A stretch of DNA of 64,000 nucleotides from an uncultured Pseudomonadota bacterium (GTDB taxonomy: Bacteria > Pseudomonadota > Alphaproteobacteria > RF32 > CAG-239), in assembly GCA_902763155.1 (NCBI GenBank), contig CACWQS010000012.1, positions 1 to 64,000 on the forward strand, in the 5' to 3' direction. This document shows positions 1 to 9,099 of this stretch, piece after piece; within the stretch, counting starts at the first letter, position 1, and each line of letters opens with the position of its first letter. The notes beneath the pieces are model-generated. The model did not search any database and was not told the origin of the DNA. It saw only the letters and a list, made by a program, of their open reading frames with translations. Both the position numbers and the translations under genes were made by a program.

Positions 1-430
1 CTCTAGGTTCCTTTATCTCATATGCTAGACTTTATACTTTTTTATTAAAATATACCGTCCGCATATCCTCTTTTTAACATTCTCACGATTTTTTATAACT
101 GTTCGCTCCCGCAAACACCTACCCGCTAAATCATCATCTCGCGGTTGGTGATGCTCCTTATAAATCACTCCCCAAACATTGTCAATAACTTTTTTAAAAA
201 AAATTAAACTTTTTTAGAGTTCATATTTCAACAGATTGATTTTTCATCATTTTATATTCATAAAATTCTGGATTTATATTATCATTATTACATAAATTTC
301 ATGCTCAAGATTCCTTTTACAAAATCATTTTCCAATTGCTATTTCATAAAAAAATATTGAGAATCAAAAAGTTAATATTTTTTTAATACATTTTACCGAA
401 GATTCTTATAGATTCGCAAGGAGATTTATA
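1..430. other. Intergenic left edge, no gene recognised
   Basis: This is a very AT-rich stretch without a credible coding frame. It contains a good minus-strand promoter (listed separately) pointing out of the window. Upstream of the first gene it holds long A and T runs. No terminator hairpin or known RNA family was recognised. Confidence 0.6.
157..185 (-). promoter_or_regulatory. Sigma70-type promoter firing leftward
   Basis: On the minus strand TTGACA (185-180) is followed after exactly 17 bases by TATAAG (162-157). This is a near-consensus housekeeping promoter with a predicted start near position 150. Its product lies mostly outside the window, so the gene or RNA it drives is unknown. 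Confidence 0.6.
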
Positions 431-1324
431 ATGAAACTTGACTTTTTTACTTTGGGTGGTCGATTCCGTTGGGAAGACATATATAATTATCAAGGTTGGC
501 GTATCCAACGCCATATTGAAAACAAACGTTATCGTTTGCTCGATTCGCAGGATATTCGGCGCGATTCCGGTTCTTTCATCCATTGTAAAGAAACACTTTT
601 AAAGTACATCAATGCCTATGAATTGCAAGCACCTCATGAAGATACGGTTATTATTTTACATAGTTTTGCAAGAACTAAAAATTCAGTACAATATTTAGCT
701 GAAGCCCTAAAAGAAGCAAATATAAATGTTATATCTGTCAACTATGCTTCCATATATAAAAACCTGAATGCTCATACGAATCTTCTGACCCAGTTTTTGC
801 AAAACATTGAAATCAAGCGCAATTTATACATCATAAATGTGGGTGCAGCATGCCTGTTAACCCGCAAATTATTAAACAGCAGCAATAACTACCACCACTA
901 CCATATCGCTCGTGTTTTAGACATCAATCCGATAAATTCCGGCAGTGATTTGGCCGAACTTTTAGCTAGTAGCAAAATTTTCCGCTATATCTTTGGACCA
1001 ATGCTCAGCGACATAACTACCCGAAAAGCCGCTAATTTACCCAAATTACCTCAAGATATAGAGCACGGTATCATTTTTTGTCCTTCTACTATGCAAAAAT
1101 TAACTAAAAAGATTTTATCGCGTTTTGATAGCTTTCCATTTTTGACTCCTCCGAGTGAAAAATCGTATGCCGATAATACAAAAACCATCCATGAATCGAC
1201 TTTTTTTCCACTGGAAAATCGCGACCTTTTACTTAATTGTTTACAATATGTAACAAACGGAACATTTATTGATGATGACGATGATTTAGTGTTAAGCGAA
1301 AACTACCTTCCTATTGAAAAGTGA
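431..1324 (+). CDS. Degenerate alpha/beta-hydrolase-like protein
   Basis: A soluble protein of 297 residues whose layout matches bacterial alpha/beta-hydrolase (lipase-like) proteins. There is a strand and oxyanion-type turn VIILHSF (73-79), a following helix and strand (NVISVNYAS), an NPxNSGSD segment (166-173) where such proteins carry P-N-x-G-S, and a C-terminal histidine region around H254. The position where the nucleophile elbow G-H-S-x-G would lie reads NVGAAC (136-141), so no catalytic serine is visible and hydrolase activity is doubtful. It ends in an acidic run of five Asp. The start has AAGGAG seven bases upstream. It sits just ahead of the VirB6-like block on the same strand, but a separate promoter lies between them. 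The fold assignment is inference from motif order; no function is proposed. Confidence 0.5.
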   Translation: MKLDFFTLGGRFRWEDIYNYQGWRIQRHIENKRYRLLDSQDIRRDSGSFIHCKETLLKYINAYELQAPHEDTVIILHSFARTKNSVQYLAEALKEANINVISVNYASIYKNLNAHTNLLTQFLQNIEIKRNLYIINVGAACLLTRKLLNSSNNYHHYHIARVLDINPINSGSDLAELLASSKIFRYIFGPMLSDITTRKAANLPKLPQDIEHGIIFCPSTMQKLTKKILSRFDSFPFLTPPSEKSYADNTKTIHESTFFPLENRDLLLNCLQYVTNGTFIDDDDDLVLSENYLPIEK

Positions 1325-1347
1325 TAGGAAAATTTTTATACAAATAT

Positions 1348-1391
1348 TTAACCATATTGTAATATTCTATTTAAAAAATTTGTGTTATAAT
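1348..1391 (+). promoter_or_regulatory. Promoter with CtrA-like box for first VirB6-like operon
   Basis: The box TTAACCATATTGTAA (1348-1362) fits TTAA-N7-TTAA with one mismatch. After 23 bases comes the extended -10 TGTTATAAT (TATAAT at 1386-1391). The same box and the same spacing recur upstream of the gene at 6954. The predicted transcription start near 1398 argues against a translation start at 1400 and supports 1427. Confidence 0.6.
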
Positions 1392-1426
1392 AACCAAAAA
1401 TGTATGCACAAAAAGGACTTTTATTT

Positions 1427-3970
1427 ATGACGTGGCCACGTTTCGGATATAGATTATGTGTTTGTGCTTGCATAGCTATGCTGTGCGGGATTCGGACAGC
1501 TGACGCACAGAATGGTCCAGGATATTACTTGGGTCAACAACAAGAAGAAGCTAAACAAGCCCGAGAAACTGCAGGTGATATAAACAGCAAAGTGAAAACA
1601 GACGGCGCTTGCGAGCTCGATGACAATGCCAAAAAAGAAATGGCAAAAAAAGCTGCACAAGCGATGAAAGAAACACGCAATGCTTTAATTGAATTCAACA
1701 AGCAAATGATGAAAAGCTTTAACGAAGGTGGCGCTTGCCATTATTTGGATAATCGTTTAACCGATGGTACTCTTTCTGACGACGCAGCAAGATATGATCT
1801 TTTATTTACTGATTATTCCCGCGCCGGTGCCCAAAACGCCGATAAATTGTACCCCAACGGTAAAACTGGAGCGTTGCTGGCTGAATACGAAAAAAAACTG
1901 ACCTATGCCGGCATAAATCCCAAAAAAATTCTCGCTCGCAGTGGAAAAGGAAATACTGAAGTTGATAAAATGCTTCAATGGTCCAGAACTGCAAAAAAAG
2001 GCTCAACTTTTCAAATTAACGAAGCCACTTCCGAACTGTTGGAGGAAGCTTTCGGTTTTAAAGTCGATTGTAATTATGCAATAATGACAGATGATAGTGG
2101 CTCTTTCAGTTGTTACCAAATAAATTCGGCTGATGGTGAAGCCTTCAATAATGCTGTAAATAATAGCACAGATACTTCTATAACCAGTGCAGTAAAAGGA
2201 TTATTTACCGGTAAAACTTGGGTGGAAGGTTTTAATTACCTGGTTAGTGTAACAGGAGGAGGTGCTGTAGAACTCTTAAAACAAACCGGCGCCATTACTG
2301 CTTTTTCATGCACCAAAACAAAATGTTCAAAAGGCGATGATTCATTTCTTGATATAATCAACAATTTAAGCGTAAAAGCTCAAGAATGCAGTGATGAAAT
2401 ACAATCAGCCATTCAAAAACGCTCCGAAATTATTAACAAGCGCAAAGAAGCTCATGAACTTCTCGCCGTCTTGTCCGGTAATTTGGACATTCAATGCACC
2501 TGCGAAATGCGCGAAGTTGATGGTGAAATGGAAGCTACCGGCAAAGTTCAGACCTGCGTTGCCACAGACCCGAACTTTATTGAAGATAATATGAATGAAT
2601 GTCCGACTATTGCCGAATATCAAATAAAAATGACCGGTACTAATGGTGAACACTGTATTATTTGTAATTTGTTTCACACTATCTTAAAAGCCGTGCAAAA
2701 TTTGGCACAAAAAGCCTATGATGCCCTTGCTCCATCCCTAATCAGCCTGCTTGGGATTGGATTCGGTATTTATATAGGTTATATCACTCTATTGGCGGTT
2801 GCTACTCCCGGTGTGCAGAAAATCAGTCAATATTTAACTAATTTAACTACTCAAGGTTTCAAAGTAGCTATTGCCATAATTTTACTCTCAACTCCGAGCT
2901 TCATATACGGAACAATTATCGGCCCTATGATTGATGGTGGTGTAGATTTCGGCATTACGCTGGCCGGCTCCGATAAGGCACAAATACAGGAGATGGGTTC
3001 AAAGTTCGATTTTGATGCCGGCAACACTTATTTACAAACCTCAGTTTTACAAAACACTATTGGAGCCGCAGTGGCCTTTAACCAACAAGCAGCAATGGTC
3101 CCTGCCATCGGTCGCTCCATGATGTGTAATTCTTGGTATAACGATGAATCTTTAATCGAAAAAATCTCAAAAGCCCACTTCTTCCCGCGTATTCCTCTGT
3201 TCACGGAAGGTCTTATCCTTTATATATTCGGTTTGATGATAGCTTTTGCCGTAGGTTTTTATATGATTGATTGTGCCTTACAGTTAGGGGTTGTCTGCGC
3301 CATGATGCCTTTTTTTGTTGCCAGTTGGCCGTTTAAAATTACCAAAAGCTACACCAAACAGGGATGGGATATTTTCTTAAACACATTCTTTAATTTTGTG
3401 GTAATGGGAGTAGTTATCAGTGCTACTTCACAAATCATGGTAGAAGCTTTAGGAACCGGACTGAGTCAACAAACATTAAGTTCTTTATTGGACACCAATC
3501 AAGTTGATGAACTGATGAATGAAATTGAATTCGGCGGTTTACAAATGGCTATGTTGGTTATTTGTTGCTTGCTGGCTCTGAAACTCAGTGGTGAAATTCA
3601 AAATATTACCAATAAGCTCTCAGGAGGACTTGGTATAAGTGTCGGCGCTGGTTTGGGTGGTGCACTCGGCACATCTATCCAAAAGGGTACTATGGCTGCA
3701 GCTGGTGCGGCCGGAGTTGCTGCCGTTGCTACCGGCGGACGTATTGCTGAATCATCAGGCATAGCCGGCGCAGTGCGCTCGATGAAAGGAGACGCCAAAG
3801 ATACTGCAACCGCAGCTGCCGGAGCAGCCGGTATAGGAAGCCAAGCGCAACAAGGCTCCGTAGGACGTGATCACGGTCAAAATCAACAATTTGGTGAAAC
3901 CGGTGGAAACAATAATTCTGGTGATGAAGCGGAAGAATCACCAGATGATGAAGGCAACAACAATGGATAG
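1427..3970 (+). CDS. VirB6/TrbL-like polytopic protein 1, long periplasmic N-terminus
   Basis: A protein of 847 residues. An N-terminal signal peptide ends near the ADA-Q site. About 370 residues of predicted periplasmic sequence follow, with scattered cysteines. Then comes the VirB6/TrbL-like membrane domain: a CPTIAEY motif, a CIIC pair (about residue 410), two membrane segments, a periplasmic loop, an MMC-N-S-W motif (about 570), three more segments with the signature WPFKITK, and an Ala/Gly-rich then acidic cytoplasmic tail. VirB6-family proteins form the inner-membrane channel part of type IV secretion systems, and extended versions are known from Rickettsiales. ATG at 1427 is chosen over 1400 because AAAGGA precedes it and the predicted transcript begins near 1398. 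It is the first of a tandem paralogue series. Family assignment is by topology and motifs; substrate unknown. Confidence 0.7.
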   Translation: MTWPRFGYRLCVCACIAMLCGIRTADAQNGPGYYLGQQQEEAKQARETAGDINSKVKTDGACELDDNAKKEMAKKAAQAMKETRNALIEFNKQMMKSFNEGGACHYLDNRLTDGTLSDDAARYDLLFTDYSRAGAQNADKLYPNGKTGALLAEYEKKLTYAGINPKKILARSGKGNTEVDKMLQWSRTAKKGSTFQINEATSELLEEAFGFKVDCNYAIMTDDSGSFSCYQINSADGEAFNNAVNNSTDTSITSAVKGLFTGKTWVEGFNYLVSVTGGGAVELLKQTGAITAFSCTKTKCSKGDDSFLDIINNLSVKAQECSDEIQSAIQKRSEIINKRKEAHELLAVLSGNLDIQCTCEMREVDGEMEATGKVQTCVATDPNFIEDNMNECPTIAEYQIKMTGTNGEHCIICNLFHTILKAVQNLAQKAYDALAPSLISLLGIGFGIYIGYITLLAVATPGVQKISQYLTNLTTQGFKVAIAIILLSTPSFIYGTIIGPMIDGGVDFGITLAGSDKAQIQEMGSKFDFDAGNTYLQTSVLQNTIGAAVAFNQQAAMVPAIGRSMMCNSWYNDESLIEKISKAHFFPRIPLFTEGLILYIFGLMIAFAVGFYMIDCALQLGVVCAMMPFFVASWPFKITKSYTKQGWDIFLNTFFNFVVMGVVISATSQIMVEALGTGLSQQTLSSLLDTNQVDELMNEIEFGGLQMAMLVICCLLALKLSGEIQNITNKLSGGLGISVGAGLGGALGTSIQKGTMAAAGAAGVAAVATGGRIAESSGIAGAVRSMKGDAKDTATAAAGAAGIGSQAQQGSVGRDHGQNQQFGETGGNNNSGDEAEESPDDEGNNNG

Positions 3971-3980
3971 GAGAAGTTAT

Positions 3981-4205
3981 ATGAAATCGGTTTTACTTTC
4001 ATTTTTAATGTTCATTGTTGTTTTCACAGCCATCAAATTCGACATTTTACGAATATTTGACCATCATATTGTTGTTTGGCTTGCCGGTATATCTTTCATA
4101 ATCGTTATGGGATGCGCCCTATATTTCATCGGCGCACCAAAATGGGCAGATATTAAAAATGCATTCAAAAAAATGCCAAGGGAGAAGAACAATGAACAAA
4201 AATAA
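3981..4205 (+). CDS. Small two-helix membrane protein in VirB6-like operon
   Basis: A protein of 74 residues with two strongly hydrophobic segments (about 2-20 and 30-52) and a short basic cytoplasmic tail ending KKMPREKNNEQK. The start at 3981 is preceded by AGGAGAAG. It begins 10 bases after the stop of the first VirB6-like gene and overlaps the start of the second, so the three are translationally linked. The family is not recognised. Its size and location suggest an accessory membrane subunit of the same complex, which is inference only. Confidence 0.6.
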   Translation: MKSVLLSFLMFIVVFTAIKFDILRIFDHHIVVWLAGISFIIVMGCALYFIGAPKWADIKNAFKKMPREKNNEQK

Positions 4206-6828
4206 AATAAAATATATTTTGTTTGCGTTTCTGTTGGCTTTTGTCGGCAGTTTTCTTCCAGGTTATTCACTCGCAGATAATCCGGCAAACGAAACTGCCT
4301 CTTGTTCTGCCGAAAAAATCAAAGAAATTGAGCAACATCTTAATAAGGCAGCAAAAGAAGGACTTAAAAATTCAAAGACCTTATTGGACAGCTACAATAA
4401 AATTGTCGAACAATATAAATCTTCATGCAATCCTGATATAACCACAGGAACTCCGGTTTATTGGTCGCAAGATGCTTATCAGATGGCCTATACTAAAGAT
4501 GTCGAATTGGCTGATAATCTTATGAAAGATAAATCGCAGTACCAATATACCGGAGTTGTCTGGTCAGCACAGACCGTCGCCAACGGAAACAATGTTGTCA
4601 ATTGCAATACTCTACGCAATCAGGCCAATGAAGCCTTGCAAAACTTTAATCGTTCCCGTGTTACTACCACAAATATGTTGGGACGAGCCGGTGGTAAACA
4701 AGTACCCAAAACCTGTATATGTTCCGAAAATGCCGATAACCAAGAATGTATAGCTTATGCCACGGAAAAAGAAGAACCTAAAGAAACCAAAGACGGATGC
4801 CCGACATTTAACGAATATCTGGCAGAACTCACTTCTTGTCCGCTATGTGTCATCTTTGAAGTCATATTAAATACTGATAGCGCTATTGCGCATATAGCTT
4901 GGGAAAAATTTTCCGGCCCTTTACAAGGCGTTGTTTCGGTATTTTTCTTAGTTTTCATAGCCTTAGAAACATTAAAACTTATCAGCAGTATGGCAGGTGC
5001 CGGCAGCTCATCGTATCTGAAAAGTTTGTTTTCATTAGGACTTAAAGTCGCAATTACCCTAATCTTATTGCAAAATTCGTCATATATATACGGTTATTTT
5101 ATTACACCGGTCATAAAAGGCGGTCTGCAAATGGGACAAGAATTTCTGAATATTGCCGCCAGCGGTGCCGGCGCTTGCCAAATCGGTAGCAGCAGTGCTT
5201 TCGGCTCGGTTGAAGGTAATGAGCTGGATTCTTCCGTTCTGAGCAGTATGTTAGATACAATTCGTTGCTTTAATAATTCATCATTAATAATGCCGTCAAT
5301 AGGACGCGCTCTGATGTGTCACGGTTGGGAAAATACTGTATCAATCTTAAAAATAAGTTTTCCTCTTCCAGATTTTGAAATGTGGTTAGTCGGAGCTATC
5401 ACTTATCTTTTTGGTCTTATTATATGGTTTTCTGTTACTTTTTACCTTATTGACTGCACCGTGCAACTTGGTATGGTTTGTGGATTCGTGCCATTGTTTG
5501 TCGCATGCTGGCCGTTTGAAATGACAAAACGCTACACCTTTACAGGTGTTAAAATGATAATGAACACGTTCTTTACTTTTGTATTGATGGGAGTAGTTAT
5601 GCTTGTCGGTATGGAAATAGTCAGTTTTGCCATGAGCGGCGGTCCAAATGAAGGAGACTTATATACCAAAATAACCCTACTTAATACTGCTAACGTAAAT
5701 ATGAAAAAACTAAAAAAATTGGTTGACTTAGACGGAGAAGAAATTCTCATCCTCGTCGCTTGTTGTATTATGGCAATGAAGATGCTTACCATTGCCACCA
5801 CCGCTGCCGGCAAATTCTCATCAGGCTCAGGTATGAACATTGGCGGCAAGATGGGAGGTATGGTTGGTTCGGCCGGTCAAAAACTTACAATGGGTGCTGC
5901 CGGAGCTGCTTGGATTGCCGGCAAAGCCACTTTAGGTGCTGCAGGGGGCTATTTGGCAAAAAACACCGATGTCGGACGCAGTGTAGCTAACAGATACCAT
6001 AAGCTTAAAGCAAATGTTCGCCAATTTGGTAGAGATATAAATAGAACATTTACCGAAGAAATACCTTCTGCTATTGGCGCAGATATGGGATTAGAACAAT
6101 TCCAACCACAGAGAGAAGTAGGTATGCCGACTAACAAAGAAGCCTCTCGCCGATCTGGTAATCAACCGAATAATTTTGATGGGGAAAAGCCTGAAAATAA
6201 AACAAATAACAAACTAAATCCTGAACATCAAAAACTGATTAAAGATGCTAACGACAAATTTAATGCCTCTGACCAAGGAAAGGCTCTACAAGACAATATC
6301 GATAAAGCCAAAGATGATTATTTGAAGGCTGTTGAAGAACACGGTAAAGGCAGTAAAGAAGCTCATGATGCACGAGATAAATTGCGCAACGCAGTCCATG
6401 AACGACGCGATGCCAAAAATGACGCGATTATGTCCCATCTTAACGGAGCACAATCTCCGGGAGCACATGGAAGCTATCTAGACCAAATGAACATTGAAGA
6501 TAAAGCGCAACATGACCGCATTGCGCAAGCTAAGCAAGAAGTGGAAGGTGATGCATATATGAAGAGTATGGATAAAAACATTTCCGATACCGAAAATTGG
6601 AATGATACACTAGACAGAGCACACCAAAATAATCCGGAGCTTGCTCAAACTATCGAACAATCTACAGGTGGAGCTATCGGACATCTCTCGCAAGAAGAAG
6701 TAAATCGCCGTATCAGTAGCGCCAAACACGCTAAAGATATGCATATGCTGCATGAGATGCAAAACAAATTAAGCAATAGCGATTTTGAAAGATTTTTAAC
6801 CTCTTATCAGGCAGGAGAAAATTTCTAG
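4192..6828 (+). CDS. VirB6/TrbL-like polytopic protein 2, long cytoplasmic tail
   Basis: A protein of 878 residues. A signal peptide (about 1-28, ending SLADN) is followed by a periplasmic stretch of about 180 residues. A DGCPTFNEY motif and a CPLC pair (about 216-219) lead into the membrane domain, which has two segments, a loop with PSIGRALMCHGW, then further segments with WPFEMTKRY. This matches the order in the preceding paralogue closely. The tail of about 270 residues is Gly/Ala-rich, then strongly charged and probably coiled-coil. The start at 4192 follows AGGGAGAAGAACA; an upstream ATG at 4159 lies inside the preceding gene and lacks such a site. The likely role is an inner-membrane channel component of a type IV secretion-like machine, with the tail reaching the cytoplasm (inference). 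Confidence 0.7.
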   Translation: MNKNKIKYILFAFLLAFVGSFLPGYSLADNPANETASCSAEKIKEIEQHLNKAAKEGLKNSKTLLDSYNKIVEQYKSSCNPDITTGTPVYWSQDAYQMAYTKDVELADNLMKDKSQYQYTGVVWSAQTVANGNNVVNCNTLRNQANEALQNFNRSRVTTTNMLGRAGGKQVPKTCICSENADNQECIAYATEKEEPKETKDGCPTFNEYLAELTSCPLCVIFEVILNTDSAIAHIAWEKFSGPLQGVVSVFFLVFIALETLKLISSMAGAGSSSYLKSLFSLGLKVAITLILLQNSSYIYGYFITPVIKGGLQMGQEFLNIAASGAGACQIGSSSAFGSVEGNELDSSVLSSMLDTIRCFNNSSLIMPSIGRALMCHGWENTVSILKISFPLPDFEMWLVGAITYLFGLIIWFSVTFYLIDCTVQLGMVCGFVPLFVACWPFEMTKRYTFTGVKMIMNTFFTFVLMGVVMLVGMEIVSFAMSGGPNEGDLYTKITLLNTANVNMKKLKKLVDLDGEEILILVACCIMAMKMLTIATTAAGKFSSGSGMNIGGKMGGMVGSAGQKLTMGAAGAAWIAGKATLGAAGGYLAKNTDVGRSVANRYHKLKANVRQFGRDINRTFTEEIPSAIGADMGLEQFQPQREVGMPTNKEASRRSGNQPNNFDGEKPENKTNNKLNPEHQKLIKDANDKFNASDQGKALQDNIDKAKDDYLKAVEEHGKGSKEAHDARDKLRNAVHERRDAKNDAIMSHLNGAQSPGAHGSYLDQMNIEDKAQHDRIAQAKQEVEGDAYMKSMDKNISDTENWNDTLDRAHQNNPELAQTIEQSTGGAIGHLSQEEVNRRISSAKHAKDMHMLHEMQNKLSNSDFERFLTSYQAGENF

Positions 6829-6863
6829 AAGAAAGTAAAGGAACAGGGCAAAACAAAGTAAAT

Positions 6864-6907
6864 TTAACCATATTGTAATATTTATTTTTTAGAATTTATG
6901 TTACAAT
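6864..6907 (+). promoter_or_regulatory. Promoter with CtrA-like box for second VirB6-like operon
   Basis: TTAACCATATTGTAA (6864-6878) is identical to the box at 1348. It is followed by 23 bases and then TACAAT (6902-6907) in the context ATGTTACAAT. Conservation of both box and spacing while the bases between differ suggests a functional co-regulated promoter. Confidence 0.6.
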
Positions 6908-6953
6908 AAAAGTAGGTAACTAAAAGGAAAAAACGACACAGGAACTACGGCAA

Positions 6954-8336
6954 ATGAAGAAAATTACGTTATTAAATATCGGCAAATGGCTTTGCTTGTT
7001 ACTGTGTGCATGTTTTTTGTTAACCGCCTGCAGTAAGAGTGAACCGCAAGGCACATTAATTACCACTTCGGGTATGAATGGTGAAGAAGCTGAAAGCATG
7101 GATGATATTGCTCGCTCGCACCATTCGTGTTTTGATGGTGCCATTATGAAAGCAATGTATAAAAACATTGGCGATATGACTACCGATGTTTATAAAACTT
7201 TGACTTCGGAAAACCTGCTTTCAATAGTTATCCTTGCTTTTACCGTATGGATGGCTTTCCAAATCTTAAAGCACATATCTTCTACCACACCGGAATCTAT
7301 CGGCAAATTTTGGACTAAGGTTTTGCGAAAAGCAGCTATCTGCACCGCTTGCGGTATTTTAGCATCTTCTCCGGAAAATATTTTATATGCCGTCAATACC
7401 TTCATCTTTCCAATATACACAACTATTTTGGAATTTACCAGTTTGATCATGAAGCATCTTGGCAGTATGCCTGAAGCGCAGACCGCCGCTATTAAACTTT
7501 GGCCTTTTGATAGCGATAATGCAATATGTGAAGCTTTTGTTCACAAAATCAGCAGTTGTAAACTTGATACATCTTCAAAAATAGAAATGACAACATCCGG
7601 CTTTCCGCAAGGCCCTGTCGATTTAATGAGCTGTATGGCTTGTATGGTCAACGACCGCCTGTCTATGGGAACAGATATCGGATTACGACTGATTTGGAGT
7701 ATCAATCTGACCAGTATCATTACCGGTATTTTTGTCTTGGCAATTTTCTTCATTGCCAAATGGAGTTTTGCCCTCTACCTGATAGACAGCATTTTCCGCC
7801 TTAATATGATGATTATCATCATGCCGTTTCTAATTATGTTTTATCCGTTTGAACAAACACGCCGCTGGTCGGTTAAAGGTTTTCAGATCATCTTAAGCTC
7901 AGCCGCCATTATGATGAGTATCGGATTGATTGTTACCATGACTACTTTTGCTATGGAAAAGTTGCTGATTGATAAAAGTATGCGTATTGCCTATGGTTCG
8001 GTAAATGCCTATATGAATTTTGGCGTTATAGCCATGTCTATCCTGTTCATGGCATTTATCATCAAACAAGCTTGTTCAATGGGGGTAGAGCTTGCCGGAC
8101 ATATAACCGGCTACAGCGGAGATAGCAATTTTGCTAAAAATGCTAAATCAATTATACAAACTGCCGGTGCTATTATATGGGGCTTCTTCACTTTTGGATG
8201 CGGTTTGGTGTTTGTTAAGGCTACAACCTACATTAAACGTGTCCGTCAAATACAAGAAACTTACGAAAAAGCCAAAAACAAAGCTCAAGAAGTGGCTTAT
8301 CGTGTTAATCATGCCGCCGGACGAGATCGAGAGTGA
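6954..8336 (+). CDS. VirB6/TrbL-like lipoprotein-type membrane protein 3
   Basis: A protein of 460 residues. The N-terminus carries a lipobox, LTAC with Cys26, so the mature protein may be lipid-anchored as well as polytopic. The membrane region follows the VirB6-like plan: early segments (about residues 75-150), a loop with CMACMVNDR, then segments ending in the signature YPFEQTRRW, which replaces WPFE-T-K of the paralogues. It is the shortest full copy and lacks a large cytoplasmic tail; the C-terminus is a short basic helix. It is first in a promoter-led operon and stops 10 bases before the next gene. The role in a type IV secretion-like complex is inferred from family. Confidence 0.6.
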   Translation: MKKITLLNIGKWLCLLLCACFLLTACSKSEPQGTLITTSGMNGEEAESMDDIARSHHSCFDGAIMKAMYKNIGDMTTDVYKTLTSENLLSIVILAFTVWMAFQILKHISSTTPESIGKFWTKVLRKAAICTACGILASSPENILYAVNTFIFPIYTTILEFTSLIMKHLGSMPEAQTAAIKLWPFDSDNAICEAFVHKISSCKLDTSSKIEMTTSGFPQGPVDLMSCMACMVNDRLSMGTDIGLRLIWSINLTSIITGIFVLAIFFIAKWSFALYLIDSIFRLNMMIIIMPFLIMFYPFEQTRRWSVKGFQIILSSAAIMMSIGLIVTMTTFAMEKLLIDKSMRIAYGSVNAYMNFGVIAMSILFMAFIIKQACSMGVELAGHITGYSGDSNFAKNAKSIIQTAGAIIWGFFTFGCGLVFVKATTYIKRVRQIQETYEKAKNKAQEVAYRVNHAAGRDRE

Positions 8337-8346
8337 GGTTGCCGTG

Positions 8347-9099
8347 ATGAAAATAATAGAAATATGGAAGCCTTTACGCACAATCACATTTGCGCTGATT
8401 TTGTCACTCGTTGCGACATCAGCGGTAGCCGGAATTGACGATGATTTCAATATTGAGGTTGATACTAAAAGCGGAACAGCAACCGTTAACACTGGAGCTG
8501 ATTTTCAAGCCGGTAAAGATTTTGCTGATGAAGAATTAGGACGTAACGGTCATCCTGAATTACAATTCCATTATGATAACCCCGATTTGCAAAATGCAAT
8601 GAATCTGCGCGCTAATGAAAGTGGCTACACTTCAAGCGATAATTCAAAAGATGTATACGAAATAATGGGGATTAATAATACTTGTTCTATGAGCATAATA
8701 AAAAAAGAATATCTGGATAAATCAAGCACTAATTATTGTTGGTATTGTAATATTACCAGCACTATGACAAATGCTTATTTATCTGCCGTTGCCGAGTGCA
8801 CCGGTGTAGTTCAGACATTAGCATTATTGATTTTGCGTTACGGTTTTCTTATCTGGCTGGCTTATTACATCTTGCAGCAAGTAAGTTCCTTAGCTCCCAC
8901 ATCACCGGGAGAAATGCTGCAAGAAATATTGATGATGGGTTTTAAGGTTTTACTCGCCACTTTAGCAGTGCGCCAAGGTATACCTTTGTTAACCGAATAT
9001 TTTCTTGATCCGGTTATGTTGATGGGTATTGATTATGGTCAACAAATGCTTGAAGGAATAGTATCGGCAAATATCGGTTCTGGCGGAGGAGGTGCATGA
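8347..9099 (+). CDS. VirB6-like protein 4a: N-terminal half of a split domain
   Basis: A protein of 250 residues. A signal peptide (cleavage near AVAG) is followed by about 95 periplasmic residues, then a CWYC pair and two membrane segments up to FLDPVMLMGIDYGQQML. That string aligns with the same point in the paralogues (for example LTINPVMQTGLNFS in the last gene). The protein then stops in a Gly-rich end, exactly in the periplasmic loop of the family. The second half of the domain is in the next gene. The start at 8347 follows GAGG and lies 10 bases after the previous stop. The stop overlaps the next start as ATGATG, so the two halves should be made together. A simple truncation cannot be excluded, but the next gene supplies the missing part. 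Confidence 0.65.
   Translation: MKIIEIWKPLRTITFALILSLVATSAVAGIDDDFNIEVDTKSGTATVNTGADFQAGKDFADEELGRNGHPELQFHYDNPDLQNAMNLRANESGYTSSDNSKDVYEIMGINNTCSMSIIKKEYLDKSSTNYCWYCNITSTMTNAYLSAVAECTGVVQTLALLILRYGFLIWLAYYILQQVSSLAPTSPGEMLQEILMMGFKVLLATLAVRQGIPLLTEYFLDPVMLMGIDYGQQMLEGIVSANIGSGGGGA

Noticed and set aside
8131..8346. Longer N-terminus for the split VirB6-like protein
   Set aside because: It would run through the end of the preceding gene; the ATG at 8347 has a ribosome site and is followed directly by a signal peptide.
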